DNA of 32,368 nt from an uncultured Pseudomonadota bacterium (GTDB lineage Bacteria > Pseudomonadota > Gammaproteobacteria > Burkholderiales > SG8-39), in the NCBI GenBank assembly GCA_903909415.1, contig CAIVVS010000288.1:1-32368 (forward strand). Reading direction: 5' to 3'. The notes beneath the pieces are model-generated. The model saw nothing but the letters and a program-made list of their open reading frames with translations, was not told the origin of the DNA and made no database searches. Below, piece by piece: positions 21,007 through 31,069 of this stretch. The stretch's first letter is position 1, and every line of letters starts with the position of its first letter. The translations under genes were made by a program, and so were the position numbers.

Positions 21007-23313
21007 ATGAAGTTCGCCACCGGTCAGGCCGTCACCCGCGTCGAAGATGCCACCCTGGTGAAAGGCCAGGGCCGTTACGCCGATGACGTGCTGCTCAAGG
21101 ACGCCGCCGGCGCGGCGCTGCGCGCCGTGCTGCTGCGCTCGCCGCATGCGCATGCCCGCATCCGTTCCATCGACACCGCCGCCGCCAAGGCCGCGCCGGG
21201 CGTGCTCGCGGTGCTGACCTCGGCCGACGCGAAGGCCGACGGCCTGGGAGAGATTCCCTGCCTGATCCCGTTGAAGAGCCTGGATGGCAAGCCGCGCGGC
21301 AACACGCCGCGCCCGCTGCTGGCCGACGGCACGGTGCGCCATGTCGGCGAGCCGGTGGCGCTGGTGGTGGCGCAGACCCTAGGCCAGGCGCGCGATGCCG
21401 CCGAGCTGATCGAGGTGGACTACGAGCCGCTTGCCTCCGTGGTGGATGCCCGCCTGGCGGCCAGGCCGGGCGCCGCCCAGCTCTGGCCGGAGATTCCCGG
21501 CAACACCTGCTTCGACTGGGGCATGGGCAACAAGGCCGCCACCGAGGAGGCCTTCGCGAAGGCGGCGCACGTGGTGCGCGTGGACCTGAACAACAACCGC
21601 GTGGTGGTCAATTCCATGGAGCCGCGTGCGGCGCTGGCCGAATACGACCCGGCCACCGACCGCTCGACCCTGTACACCCCGACCCAGGGCGTGCACCTGA
21701 TCCACGGCCAGGTCGCCACCGCGCTGAAGCTGGACAAGCAGAAGGTGCGCGTGGTCAGCGGCAACGTCGGCGGCGCCTTCGGCATGAAGCTGTTCCTGCA
21801 CCACGAGCAGCCGCTGTTGGTCTGGGTGTCGCGCAAGCTCAAGCGCGCGGTGCGCTGGACGGCCGAGCGCAGCGAGGGCTTCCTGTCGGACGTCCAGGGG
21901 CGCGACAACCTGTCGCTGGTGGAGCTGGCGCTGGACAAGGATGCGATCTTCCTCGGCTTGCGCGTCACCACGCACGCCAACCTCGGCGCTTACCTGTCGA
22001 ACTACGGGCCCTTCATCCCGACTTCGGCCGGCACGCCCATGCTCGCGGCGCTCTACAAGACGCCCGCCATCTGGGTCAACGTGAAGGGCATGGTCACCAA
22101 CACCGTGCCGGTCGATGCCTACCGCGGCGCCGGGCGCCCGGAGGCGATCTACGCGGTGGAGCGGGTGATCGACGCCGCCGCGCGCCAGCTGGGCATGGGC
22201 CCGGACGAGATCCGCCGGCGCAACTTCATCCAGCCGTCGGACATGCCCTTCAAGACCTGCATGGACACGGTGTACGACTCGGGCGACTTCCCGGCCATCC
22301 TGGCCAAGACCATGGAACAGGCCGACTGGAAGGGCTTCGCCGCGCGGCGCAAGGAATCCGAATCGCGCGGCAAGCTGCGCGGCATCGGCGTGGCCGGCTA
22401 CATCGAGAAATGCGGAGGCGGCGCGCCCGAGACCGCGGTGCTCAAGGTCAGCGAGGAAGGCCGCGTCACCCTGCTGGCCGGCATGCAGGACAACGGCCAG
22501 GGCCACGCCACCACCATGACCCAGCTGGTGAGCGAGAAGCTCGGCATCGACGCCGAGACCATCAGCGTGGTGCAGGGCGACTCCGACCTCACGCCCAACG
22601 GTTTCACCGGCGGCAGCCGCTTCCTCGCGGTGGGCGGCGCGGCGGCGGTGGGCGCGTCCGACGAGGTGATCAAGAAGGGCCGCGAGCTCGCGGCCGACGA
22701 ACTGGAAGCCGCGCCCGGGGACATCGAGTTCGCCGACGGCGAGTACCGCATCGCGGGCACCGACCGCAAGCTGTCGATCTTCGACGCGGCGCGCGCGGCG
22801 AAGAAAAAGGGCGGCGCGCTCGAGGCCACCTTCACCCGCACGCCCGAGGCGGTGACCTTCCCGAACGGCTTCCACGTGGCCGAGGTCGAGATCGACCGCG
22901 ACACCGGCGTGCTCAGCTTCGCGCGCTACACCATCGTCGACGACCTGGGCCGCGCCATCAACCCGATGCTCGTCAAGGGCCAGATCCACGGCGGCACGGT
23001 GCAGGGCATCGGCCAGGCGCTGATGGAACACGCGGTCTATGACGACGAGTCCGGCCAGCTGGTGACCGGCTCCTTCATGGACTATGCGATGCCGCGCGCC
23101 GACGACGTGCCGGACTTCGCCTGCGATTTCCTCAACGTGCCCTGCACCACCAATCCGCTGGGCGTGAAGGGAGCGGGGGAGGCCGGCGCGGTGGGTGCTG
23201 CCCCCGCCGTGGTCAATGCCATCGTCGATGCGCTGCATGGCGCCAACGGCACCACCCACATCGACATGCCGGTGACGCGCGAGAAGCTGTGGCGCGCGCT
23301 GAACCCGGCCTGA
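21007..23313 (+). CDS. Xanthine-dehydrogenase/CO-dehydrogenase-family molybdopterin-binding large subunit
   Basis: This 768-residue Mo-cofactor subunit has an N-terminal a/b-hammerhead domain ([17 protein letters not shown] onward) and Mo-pterin-binding segments [24 protein letters not shown] and [11 protein letters not shown]. The base-catalyst motif KGAGEAGA, with the conserved Glu, is near the C-terminus. The AYRGAGR loop differs from the AYRCSFR loop of true form I CO dehydrogenase, so an aldehyde, purine or N-heterocycle is more likely. Enzymes of this class also need a 2Fe-2S subunit and usually an FAD subunit; neither is encoded within several kb on either side. ATG at 21007 has AGGAG at 20997-21001. 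The open frame upstream to 19462 is spurious. Confidence 0.93.
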   Translation: MKFATGQAVTRVEDATLVKGQGRYADDVLLKDAAGAALRAVLLRSPHAHARIRSIDTAAAKAAPGVLAVLTSADAKADGLGEIPCLIPLKSLDGKPRGNTPRPLLADGTVRHVGEPVALVVAQTLGQARDAAELIEVDYEPLASVVDARLAARPGAAQLWPEIPGNTCFDWGMGNKAATEEAFAKAAHVVRVDLNNNRVVVNSMEPRAALAEYDPATDRSTLYTPTQGVHLIHGQVATALKLDKQKVRVVSGNVGGAFGMKLFLHHEQPLLVWVSRKLKRAVRWTAERSEGFLSDVQGRDNLSLVELALDKDAIFLGLRVTTHANLGAYLSNYGPFIPTSAGTPMLAALYKTPAIWVNVKGMVTNTVPVDAYRGAGRPEAIYAVERVIDAAARQLGMGPDEIRRRNFIQPSDMPFKTCMDTVYDSGDFPAILAKTMEQADWKGFAARRKESESRGKLRGIGVAGYIEKCGGGAPETAVLKVSEEGRVTLLAGMQDNGQGHATTMTQLVSEKLGIDAETISVVQGDSDLTPNGFTGGSRFLAVGGAAAVGASDEVIKKGRELAADELEAAPGDIEFADGEYRIAGTDRKLSIFDAARAAKKKGGALEATFTRTPEAVTFPNGFHVAEVEIDRDTGVLSFARYTIVDDLGRAINPMLVKGQIHGGTVQGIGQALMEHAVYDDESGQLVTGSFMDYAMPRADDVPDFACDFLNVPCTTNPLGVKGAGEAGAVGAAPAVVNAIVDALHGANGTTHIDMPVTREKLWRALNPA

Positions 23314-23369
23314 ATTCCGCAAGGGATACGGCCGGGGTGAGCGCAGCTTGAGCGCGCCGTGAGCACAGC

Positions 23370-24173
23370 ATGAACGACGGGCCGGTCGGCGTGTTCGATT
23401 CCGGCGTAGGTGGCCTGTCGGTGCTCGCCGGCATACGCCGCGAGCTGCCGGCCGAGCACCTGCTCTACGTCGCGGATTCCGCGCACGTGCCCTACGGCGA
23501 CAAGCCGGTGGCCTTCATCGAACAGCGGTCGCTCGCCATTGCGGAGTTCCTGGTCGGCCAGGGCGCCAAGGCACTGGTGGTGGCCTGCAATACCGCGACC
23601 AGCGCGGCGGCGGCGGCGCTGCGCGCGCGGTTCAGCGTGCCGGTGGTGGCCATCGAACCCGCGGTCAAGCCGGCCGCGGCGCTCACGCAACGCGGCGTGA
23701 TCGCGGTGCTGGCCACGGCCGCGACCCTGGCAGGCGAGCGCTATGCCGGCCTGGTATCGCGCTACGGCTCGGGCGTGCGGGTGCTGGAGCAGGCCTGCGG
23801 CGGCTGGGTGGAGCAGGTGGAATCGGGCGAACTGGACGGACCGTTCGCGCGTGCGCGCGTCGAGGCGGTGATCGCGCCGCTGCTGGCGCAGGGCGCCGAC
23901 GTGCTGGTGCTGGGCTGCACGCATTTCCCCTTCCTTGCGCCGCTGATCCGGGAGGTGTGCGACGGGCTGGGCGGCGCGGCGGTGCAGGTGGTCGAGCCGG
24001 CACCCGCGGTGGCGCGCGAATTGCGCAGGCGCCTGGCCGAGGGCGGCCTGCTGAACCCGGCAGGCGCTGCGCGCGGCAGCCTGCGCGCATGGAGCGGGGC
24101 CGATCCGCAGCTGGCGCATGCGCAGTTCCAGCGCCTGCTATGCGAACCGGTCGAGGTAAGCCCGCTTCCGTAG
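23370..24173 (+). CDS. murI: Glutamate racemase
   Basis: This 267-residue cofactor-independent racemase supplies D-glutamate for peptidoglycan synthesis in the cytoplasm. The two catalytic cysteines are Cys73 in VACNTAT and Cys183 in LGCTHFPF, with His185 beside the second. Asp10-Ser11 in VFDSGVGGLSV and PYGDKP complete the active site. Length is typical. ATG at 23370 has only a weak ribosome-binding site and lies 56 bp after the hydroxylase stop, so it may be read through from that gene. This is a core gene with no functional link to its neighbours. Confidence 0.97.
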   Translation: MNDGPVGVFDSGVGGLSVLAGIRRELPAEHLLYVADSAHVPYGDKPVAFIEQRSLAIAEFLVGQGAKALVVACNTATSAAAAALRARFSVPVVAIEPAVKPAAALTQRGVIAVLATAATLAGERYAGLVSRYGSGVRVLEQACGGWVEQVESGELDGPFARARVEAVIAPLLAQGADVLVLGCTHFPFLAPLIREVCDGLGGAAVQVVEPAPAVARELRRRLAEGGLLNPAGAARGSLRAWSGADPQLAHAQFQRLLCEPVEVSPLP

Positions 24174-24175
24174 GT

Positions 24176-24181
24176 GATAAT
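24176..24181 (+). promoter_or_regulatory. Possible -10 element for the second Bug gene
   Basis: GATAAT matches the -10 consensus at 5 of 6 positions, directly after the murI stop codon and 65 bp before the downstream ATG. No good -35 is visible. Confidence 0.3.
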
Positions 24182-24246
24182 CGGCGCTCGCCATGGGCAT
24201 GCCGATACGGCGCACCTGGCGGCCTACCTGAGGAGGAGGACGAACC

Positions 24247-25233
24247 ATGAAGCCGGGTGCCCTTGCACGCACATGCACAGCCATCGCCGTTTCCTGCCTG
24301 ACCCTGCTGCCCGCGCTGGCGCAGTCGCAGGCCTTCCCGTCGCGCACCGTGAAGCTGGTGGTGCCGACCTCGGCGGGTGGCGCGACCGACGCCTTCGCGC
24401 GCTCGCTGGGCGCGCGGCTGTCCGACGGCTGGGGCCAGTCGGTGATCATCGAGAACCGCGGCGGGGCGAACCAGATCCTCGGGTCGGACTTCGTGTCCAA
24501 GTCCGCGCCGGACGGCTACACCCTGCTGGTGTCGGAGGCCTCGTCCTTCGTGATGAACCCGCACCTGTACAAGAAGCTGCCCTACGACGCGATCAACGGC
24601 TTCACGCCGATCACCGCGCTGGTGAACTTCCCCTGGGTGGTGGCGGTGAATGCCTCGGTGCCGGTGAACAGCATGCAGGAACTGATCGCGCTGGCCAAGG
24701 CGAAGCCCGGCACCCTGTCCTACGGTTCCTTCGGCAACGGGTCCTCGGCGCACATCACCGTGGACTACCTGAAGAAGATCGCCGGCGCGGACATCATCCA
24801 CGTGCCCTACAAGGGCGCGGCGCCGGCGGTGACCGACCTGCTCTCGGGGCAGATCAGCATGATGGTGGTCACGCCCCTGCTGGTGGAGCCGCATGCGCGC
24901 ACCGGCAAGCTGCGCCTGATCGCGGCCACCACGGCAAAGCGCATCCCGCAATTGCCCGCGCTGCCGACGGTGGACGAGTCCGGCGTGCCGGGCTATGTCG
25001 CCGGCACCTGGATGGCGCTGATGGGGCCGCCCGGCATGGCGCGCGACCTGCTCGCCAAGGTGAACGCGGACGTGCTCAAGGTGTTGAACGACCCGGCATT
25101 CCGCGAGGCCTCGGTCAACAGGCAGTGGTTCCAGGTGATCGGCACGCCGCCGGAGCAGTTCGCCGCCTTCCTGCGCGAGGAGTACCAGCGCTGGGGCGAG
25201 CTGATCAAGGTGTCGGGGGTCAGCGTGGAATGA
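24247..25233 (+). CDS. Orphan tripartite-tricarboxylate-type substrate-binding protein (Bug)
   Basis: This 328-residue periplasmic binding protein has a Sec signal peptide (hydrophobic [14 protein letters not shown], cleavage near residue 27). The mature protein has the Bug pattern: [19 protein letters not shown], then [11 protein letters not shown], the PDGYTLL motif and [28 protein letters not shown] (24231-24240), six bases before the ATG, is the strongest ribosome-binding site in the window, which suggests high expression. It has no TctA or TctB next to it: murI lies upstream and recQ downstream. It may use a permease encoded elsewhere or act as a sensor ligand-binding protein, as known for some Bug proteins. 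The ligand is unknown. Confidence 0.93.
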   Translation: MKPGALARTCTAIAVSCLTLLPALAQSQAFPSRTVKLVVPTSAGGATDAFARSLGARLSDGWGQSVIIENRGGANQILGSDFVSKSAPDGYTLLVSEASSFVMNPHLYKKLPYDAINGFTPITALVNFPWVVAVNASVPVNSMQELIALAKAKPGTLSYGSFGNGSSAHITVDYLKKIAGADIIHVPYKGAAPAVTDLLSGQISMMVVTPLLVEPHARTGKLRLIAATTAKRIPQLPALPTVDESGVPGYVAGTWMALMGPPGMARDLLAKVNADVLKVLNDPAFREASVNRQWFQVIGTPPEQFAAFLREEYQRWGELIKVSGVSVE

Positions 25234-25255
25234 CCGGCTTCGCGATGGCGGCGGC

Positions 25256-27139
<1,884 letters not shown>

Positions 27140-27163
27140 GCGGGACGCGCCGGACCAGCCGGT

Positions 27164-28591
27164 CTAGGTGGTCTGCGCGGGACCCGCCGGAGCGAGGAAC
27201 AAACGGCGCATCCAGTCGCGCCAGGGCGCATCCAGCGCCGCGTCGTTGTCAGCCATGGCGCGCATCAACGCTTCCATCGTGGTCCGCAGGCCGGGTGCGG
27301 CGTCGCCCGCCAGGTCCTCGCACTTCGACATCAATTCATCGTCGCCCAGCGGCTGGTCCGCGCCGCCGCGCGCGCTTTCGCGCTCGGCCGACAGGATGGT
27401 GCCGTCGCGCAGGCGGATCGTGACGCGCCCGGGCCGGTGCAGCGGCCAGGGCTTGAGCGCGCCCCAGTCGGCCAGTTCCACCTGTTCGCGCAGCCACGTG
27501 ATGCGTTCGTCGGCGAGCGCCGACGAACCGAAGCCCGCCACGCCCGCGTCACCGTTCACCAGCATCGCGGCAATCGCGTGCGGCACCGAGAAGCGTGCCG
27601 CCAGCCCGTTGGCCGGATGGCGCTCGGCCATGTGCATGCCGTCGGCGGGAAGCTCGACCCTGATCGAGGCGACCTCGCCGCCGCCGCGCAAGCCAGGATG
27701 GGCCTGCAGCAGCGATTCCATCGCATCCAGCGCGGCATGCGCCACCTGGCAGCAGCCGTGGCGCTTGTGGTAGCCCTCGGTCACCGCCCAGCGCACGCCA
27801 AGCGCGTCGGTAAGTGCGTGCTCGCGCGTGCTCGCATGCAGCAGTCCGGCATACACATCCCAGGGGCCCTCGGCAATGCCGCCCATGCCGGAATTGGCCA
27901 GCTCGCAGGCCAGCAGGCCTGACTGCGCGCCGGCCGCCGGCCAGGCATTGCGCACCAGCGCGCCGTCGTCGGCATGCGAATAGGGACCGGGCGAGATCAT
28001 CGTCACCGCTGCGGTGAGCGCGAGCTGTAGACGATCGGCGTCGTAACCGCGCGCCATGGCGATGGCCGCGGCCGCCCCGGGCGCATTGAACAGTCCATGA
28101 GGATGCACCGGCGGCACGACCGAGCCCCAGCAGCCGGCCAGGCGGGCAACGACTTCATAGGCGCCAATGGCGGCGCGCAGCAGTTCGCGTGCCGACAGGC
28201 CGTCGTGCTCGGCGACCGCCAGCAGCGCGGACAGGCTGCACAGCCCCGGATGCGAGGGCGCCTTGCTGTAGCCGGAATCGGTTTCGGTCCAGGCCCCGGC
28301 CAGGCCGTTGCCGGTCATCGCCAGGCGCAGGTCCACGCGCGGGCCCCCCGGACGCAGCAGCGTAGCCTCGGGCGCGCGGCTGTCGCGCAGCAACGCGGCA
28401 TGCGCCGCCGCAAGTTCAGGTTCGTTGCGCGCGGCCAGCATGGAAGCCATGTCGTCGGCGAGGATGCGCGCCATTGCATGGCGCGCGGCCTGCGGGATGT
28501 CCTCCCAGCGCAGGCCGGCGGCCCAGGCGCTGAGCGCCTCCATGCCGCGCGCGCTGCGTTCGCGCTCCGCGCGTTGTACCGCGTCGAGCAC
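27164..28591 (-). CDS. MmgE/PrpD-family protein
   Basis: This 475-residue protein belongs to the MmgE/PrpD superfamily, which includes 2-methylcitrate dehydratase, cis-aconitate decarboxylase and many uncharacterised members. N-terminal all-helical domain: LSAWAAGLRWEDIPQAARHAM, then PSHPGLCSLSALLAVAEHDG and PPVHPHGLFNAPGAAAA. C-terminal domain: EGYHKRHGCCQVAHAALDA, a variant of the usual KxYPxCxxxH motif, then SIRVELP. It is not a clear 2-methylcitrate dehydratase: the usual VKxYP is replaced by TEGYHKRHGC and no prpB or prpC is near. I chose GTG at 28591, two bases after the PaaI stop, implying coupling; the ATG at 28543 is an alternative. The substrate is unknown. Confidence 0.85.
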   Translation of the reverse strand: MLDAVQRAERERSARGMEALSAWAAGLRWEDIPQAARHAMARILADDMASMLAARNEPELAAAHAALLRDSRAPEATLLRPGGPRVDLRLAMTGNGLAGAWTETDSGYSKAPSHPGLCSLSALLAVAEHDGLSARELLRAAIGAYEVVARLAGCWGSVVPPVHPHGLFNAPGAAAAIAMARGYDADRLQLALTAAVTMISPGPYSHADDGALVRNAWPAAGAQSGLLACELANSGMGGIAEGPWDVYAGLLHASTREHALTDALGVRWAVTEGYHKRHGCCQVAHAALDAMESLLQAHPGLRGGGEVASIRVELPADGMHMAERHPANGLAARFSVPHAIAAMLVNGDAGVAGFGSSALADERITWLREQVELADWGALKPWPLHRPGRVTIRLRDGTILSAERESARGGADQPLGDDELMSKCEDLAGDAAPGLRTTMEALMRAMADNDAALDAPWRDWMRRLFLAPAGPAQTT

Positions 28592-28593
28592 GG

Positions 28594-29076
28594 CTAGCCC
28601 ACCACCAGGAAGGAAGCGCTGGCCCGCGCGATGCGCTTGCGGCCGTTCCAGACGTCGCACTGCGCGAAGGCCACCCGCCGGCCGGTGCGGATCACGTCGA
28701 TGCGCGCCTCGATCCAGTCCCCCAGGTCCGCGCTGCCGATGTAGTCCACCGACAGGCTGACGGTCACCAGCCGCAGCATGGGCCTGGCCGAGTAGGCGCA
28801 GCCGTAGCCCATGGCGATGTCGGCCAGGGTCGCGACCGCGCCGCCGTGCAGGTTGCCCGAGCGGTTGCCGTGCTTGGGCTGGACGTACAGCCCGAAGCGC
28901 AGCGCCGTCAGCGGCTTGCCCGGCATGCGCCGCATGTACACCGGGCCTATCAGCTCGCGGAAGTGGCTGGGATGCGGCGGCAGCACGAAGCCGGCGGGCG
29001 GGCGTCGGGCTGTACCGCCCTTGGCCGGTCGCCTGGCTGGTGCCGCAGGCCTGCTGCGTGCCTTCGAAGTTGCCAT
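28594..29076 (-). CDS. PaaI-type hotdog-fold thioesterase
   Basis: This 160-residue protein has a single hotdog domain from about residue 30. The active-site helix begins NLHGGAVATLADIAMGYG, with the conserved HGG and the acidic Asp of ADIAMG; the typical strand TVSLSVDYIGSADLGDWIEA follows. Family members hydrolyse acyl-CoA or aryl-CoA thioesters in the cytoplasm. The first 30 residues are Ala/Pro/Arg/Lys-rich and probably disordered. ATG at 29076 is the first plausible start; the frame runs open to 29526, but that part overlaps the divergent M20 gene. It is directly upstream of the MmgE/PrpD gene (two-base gap), so both are probably translated together. A TACAAT box lies at 29134-29139. Confidence 0.9.
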   Translation of the reverse strand: MATSKARSRPAAPARRPAKGGTARRPPAGFVLPPHPSHFRELIGPVYMRRMPGKPLTALRFGLYVQPKHGNRSGNLHGGAVATLADIAMGYGCAYSARPMLRLVTVSLSVDYIGSADLGDWIEARIDVIRTGRRVAFAQCDVWNGRKRIARASASFLVVG

Positions 29077-29133
29077 GGATGCGTGCTCCGTCGCCTGATC
29101 GGTCCGGCGTATGCGTGCTGAAGATCGAAGGCC

Positions 29134-29139
29134 ATTGTA
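29134..29139 (-). promoter_or_regulatory. Possible -10 for the PaaI-MmgE/PrpD operon
   Basis: TACAAT on the minus strand (5 of 6 consensus) lies 57 bp upstream of the PaaI start, back to back with a plus-strand TAGAAT box at 29153-29158. Confidence 0.35.
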
Positions 29140-29152
29140 GAACGCCTCCCCG

Positions 29153-29158
29153 TAGAAT
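29153..29158 (+). promoter_or_regulatory. Possible -10 for the M20 peptidase gene
   Basis: TAGAAT (5 of 6 consensus) lies 38 bp upstream of the M20 start codon. No -35 at the normal spacing is evident; a TTGTAG at 29135 is only 12 bases away. Confidence 0.35.
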
Positions 29159-29196
29159 CGACGCAGTCTCCCGGCCCGTCTCCACAGGGAAAGCCC

Positions 29197-30624
29197 ATGG
29201 TCCTGCGCAACCTCCCCGGCATCGTCCATCGAGTCGTCCTGGGCGCCTGCCTGCTCTCGGCGTCCTGCGCCTTCGCGCAAGCCCCGCTCACCGCCGGGCA
29301 GCGCGAGCTGCGCGCGATCTACCAGGAACTGGTCGAGATCAACACCACCGACTCCGCCGGCGACTGCACGCGCGCGTCCGAGGCGATGGCCTCGCGGCTG
29401 CGCGCCGGCGGCTACACCCAGGCGGAGGTGCAGGTGCTGGTGCCGCCCGGCGCGCCGAAGAAGGGCAACCTGGTCGCGCGCCTCGCCGGCACGGGCTCGG
29501 CGAAACCCCTGCTGATGCTGGCCCACATCGACGTGGTCGAGGCGAAGCGCGAGGACTGGGTGCGCGACCCGTTCAAGCTCATCGAGGAAGGCGGCTACTT
29601 CTACGCCCGCGGCGCCTCGGACAACAAGGCCATGGCGTCGGTGTTCGTCGCCAACCTGGTCCGCTGGAAGCGCGAGGGCCTGCGCCCTTCGCGCGACCTG
29701 GTGCTGGCGCTGACCTGCGACGAGGAGATCATTCCTTCACCGCACAACGGCGTGGAGTTCCTGCTGCGCCAGCATCGCCCGCTGGTGGAGGCCGAGTTCG
29801 CGATCAACGAGGGCGGCGGCGGGGTGCGCAGCGCCGACGGCCGGCGGCTGCGCGTCACGGTGCAGGCGGGCGAGAAGGTGTTCCAGAGCTGGCAGCTGGA
29901 GGTCACCGGCCGTGGCGGGCACAGCGCGCTGCCGGTGGCCGACAACCCGATCACCCACCTGGCCGACGGCCTGGCGCGGTTGGGGCGCTTCGAGTTCCCG
30001 TTCAAGCTGCTGGAGACGCCGCGGCGGTTCTTCGAGCGCATGGCCGCGCTGGAGCCGCAGCGCTCAGGCGACATGCGCGCCATGCTGGCCGAGCCGCCCG
30101 ACCTGGCCGCCGCCGCGCGCCTGGCCGCGTCCAGCCCGCAGTTCAACGCGCTGATGCGCACCACCTGCATCGCCACCATGGTGGAAGCCGGCCATGCGAC
30201 CAACGCACAGGCGCAGCGCGCGAGGGCGGTGGTGAACTGCCGCATCCTGCCGGGCGAGCCGGTGGCGCAGGTGCGCGACACCCTGGTGCGGGTGCTGGCC
30301 AACGGGCGCATCGCCGTCACCCCCATGGGCGAGGCCGTGCCGTCCCCGGCCGCACCGCTGCAGGGTGCGATGATGCAGGCGATCGAGTCGGTGACGGCGG
30401 AGATGTACCCGGGCGTCCCGCTGGTCCCCACCATGTCCGCCGGCGCGACCGACAGCCGCTTCCTGAACAACGCCGGCATCCCGACCTACGGCGTGTCCGG
30501 CATGTTCCGTGACGTGGACGGTGGCGGGGTGCACGGCCTGAACGAGCGCTTCCCGGTCAGTTCGCTGTACGAGGGACAGGAGTACCTGTACCGGCTGGTG
30601 ATGAAGCTCGCGGCGCCGCGCTGA
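29197..30624 (+). CDS. Secreted M20/M25/M40-family metallopeptidase
   Basis: This 475-residue di-zinc peptidase or amidohydrolase is exported by a Sec signal peptide (hydrophobic VVLGACLLSASCAFA, cleavage near residue 28). Zinc ligands follow the M20 pattern: His110 and Asp112 in AHIDVV, bridging Asp142 in GASDNKA, catalytic Glu176 and Glu177 in CDEEI, then the GRGGHSALP dimerisation-domain His and a late His in GVHGLNE. SASC at 22-25 is not a proper lipobox because it lacks the hydrophobic residue at -3. Start ATG 29197 has AGGGA upstream. It would trim peptides or hydrolyse N-acyl amino acids in the periplasm. It is divergent from PaaI; no operon partner follows on this strand. Confidence 0.93.
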   Translation: MVLRNLPGIVHRVVLGACLLSASCAFAQAPLTAGQRELRAIYQELVEINTTDSAGDCTRASEAMASRLRAGGYTQAEVQVLVPPGAPKKGNLVARLAGTGSAKPLLMLAHIDVVEAKREDWVRDPFKLIEEGGYFYARGASDNKAMASVFVANLVRWKREGLRPSRDLVLALTCDEEIIPSPHNGVEFLLRQHRPLVEAEFAINEGGGGVRSADGRRLRVTVQAGEKVFQSWQLEVTGRGGHSALPVADNPITHLADGLARLGRFEFPFKLLETPRRFFERMAALEPQRSGDMRAMLAEPPDLAAAARLAASSPQFNALMRTTCIATMVEAGHATNAQAQRARAVVNCRILPGEPVAQVRDTLVRVLANGRIAVTPMGEAVPSPAAPLQGAMMQAIESVTAEMYPGVPLVPTMSAGATDSRFLNNAGIPTYGVSGMFRDVDGGGVHGLNERFPVSSLYEGQEYLYRLVMKLAAPR

Positions 30625-30637
30625 GCCGCGGAGGTGT

Positions 30638-31069
30638 TCAGTCGGTCGCGCAGGGCTCGAACAGCGGAAACAGCGATGGGGTCCCGCCCTGGCGCCAGGC
30701 CACCTGCACCCGCATGCCGGCGCGTACCTGGCTGATGTCGCAGTTCACCAGGTTGCTCATGAACCGGACGCCCTCGTCCAGGTCGACCAAGGCCACGACA
30801 TAGGGTGCCTGGCCCTCGAATGCGGGGGGAGGGCGCCGCGTGATGGTGAAGGCATACAGGACGCCCTTGCCTGACACCTCGCGCCATTCGAGTTCCCGTC
30901 CGCCGCAATAGATGCTCACCGGGCGGGGGTAGTGCTGGAAGCGGCCGGTCCGGGTGCAGTACTGGAGCACGAGGCGCTGGCTTGCGGCGGCCTCCCAGAA
31001 CGGCCGGGCCAGCGCGCTCTGCTCGGGCGCCGGGCGCATCCATTGGTCGGGCGTAGCCGGGGCCGTCAT
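30638..31069 (-). CDS. DUF35 OB-fold protein (thiolase partner) with degenerate zinc ribbon
   Basis: This 143-residue protein has the DUF35 layout: an N-terminal helix (ARPFWEAAASQRLVLQYC), a rubredoxin-like zinc ribbon, then an OB fold (EWREVSGKGVLYAFTITRR, APYVVALVDLDEGVRFMSNL). Such proteins bind CoA-linked substrates and form complexes with SCP-x-like thiolases, often in steroid or side-chain degradation. In this copy each zinc-ribbon pair has kept only its first cysteine (Cys38 with Thr41, Cys55 with Arg58), so zinc binding is doubtful. ATG at 31069 overlaps the thiolase stop by four bases (ATGA), so the two are translationally coupled and probably form one complex. Confidence 0.9.
   Translation of the reverse strand: MTAPATPDQWMRPAPEQSALARPFWEAAASQRLVLQYCTRTGRFQHYPRPVSIYCGGRELEWREVSGKGVLYAFTITRRPPPAFEGQAPYVVALVDLDEGVRFMSNLVNCDISQVRAGMRVQVAWRQGGTPSLFPLFEPCATD

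Noticed and set aside
21007..23313. Carbon monoxide dehydrogenase CoxL
   Set aside because: The active-site loop reads AYRGAGR rather than AYRCSFR, and no coxM or coxS is present.
21379..23322. 647-codon minus-strand open frame antisense to the Mo hydroxylase
   Set aside because: Same artefact: His/Arg/Ala-rich translation, with a conserved large subunit on the other strand.
27164..29185. Apparent fusion of MmgE/PrpD with a thioesterase-region frame
   Set aside because: The N-terminal part is an Arg/Pro/Ala-rich out-of-frame reading of the PaaI gene. The GTG at 28591 directly follows the PaaI stop.
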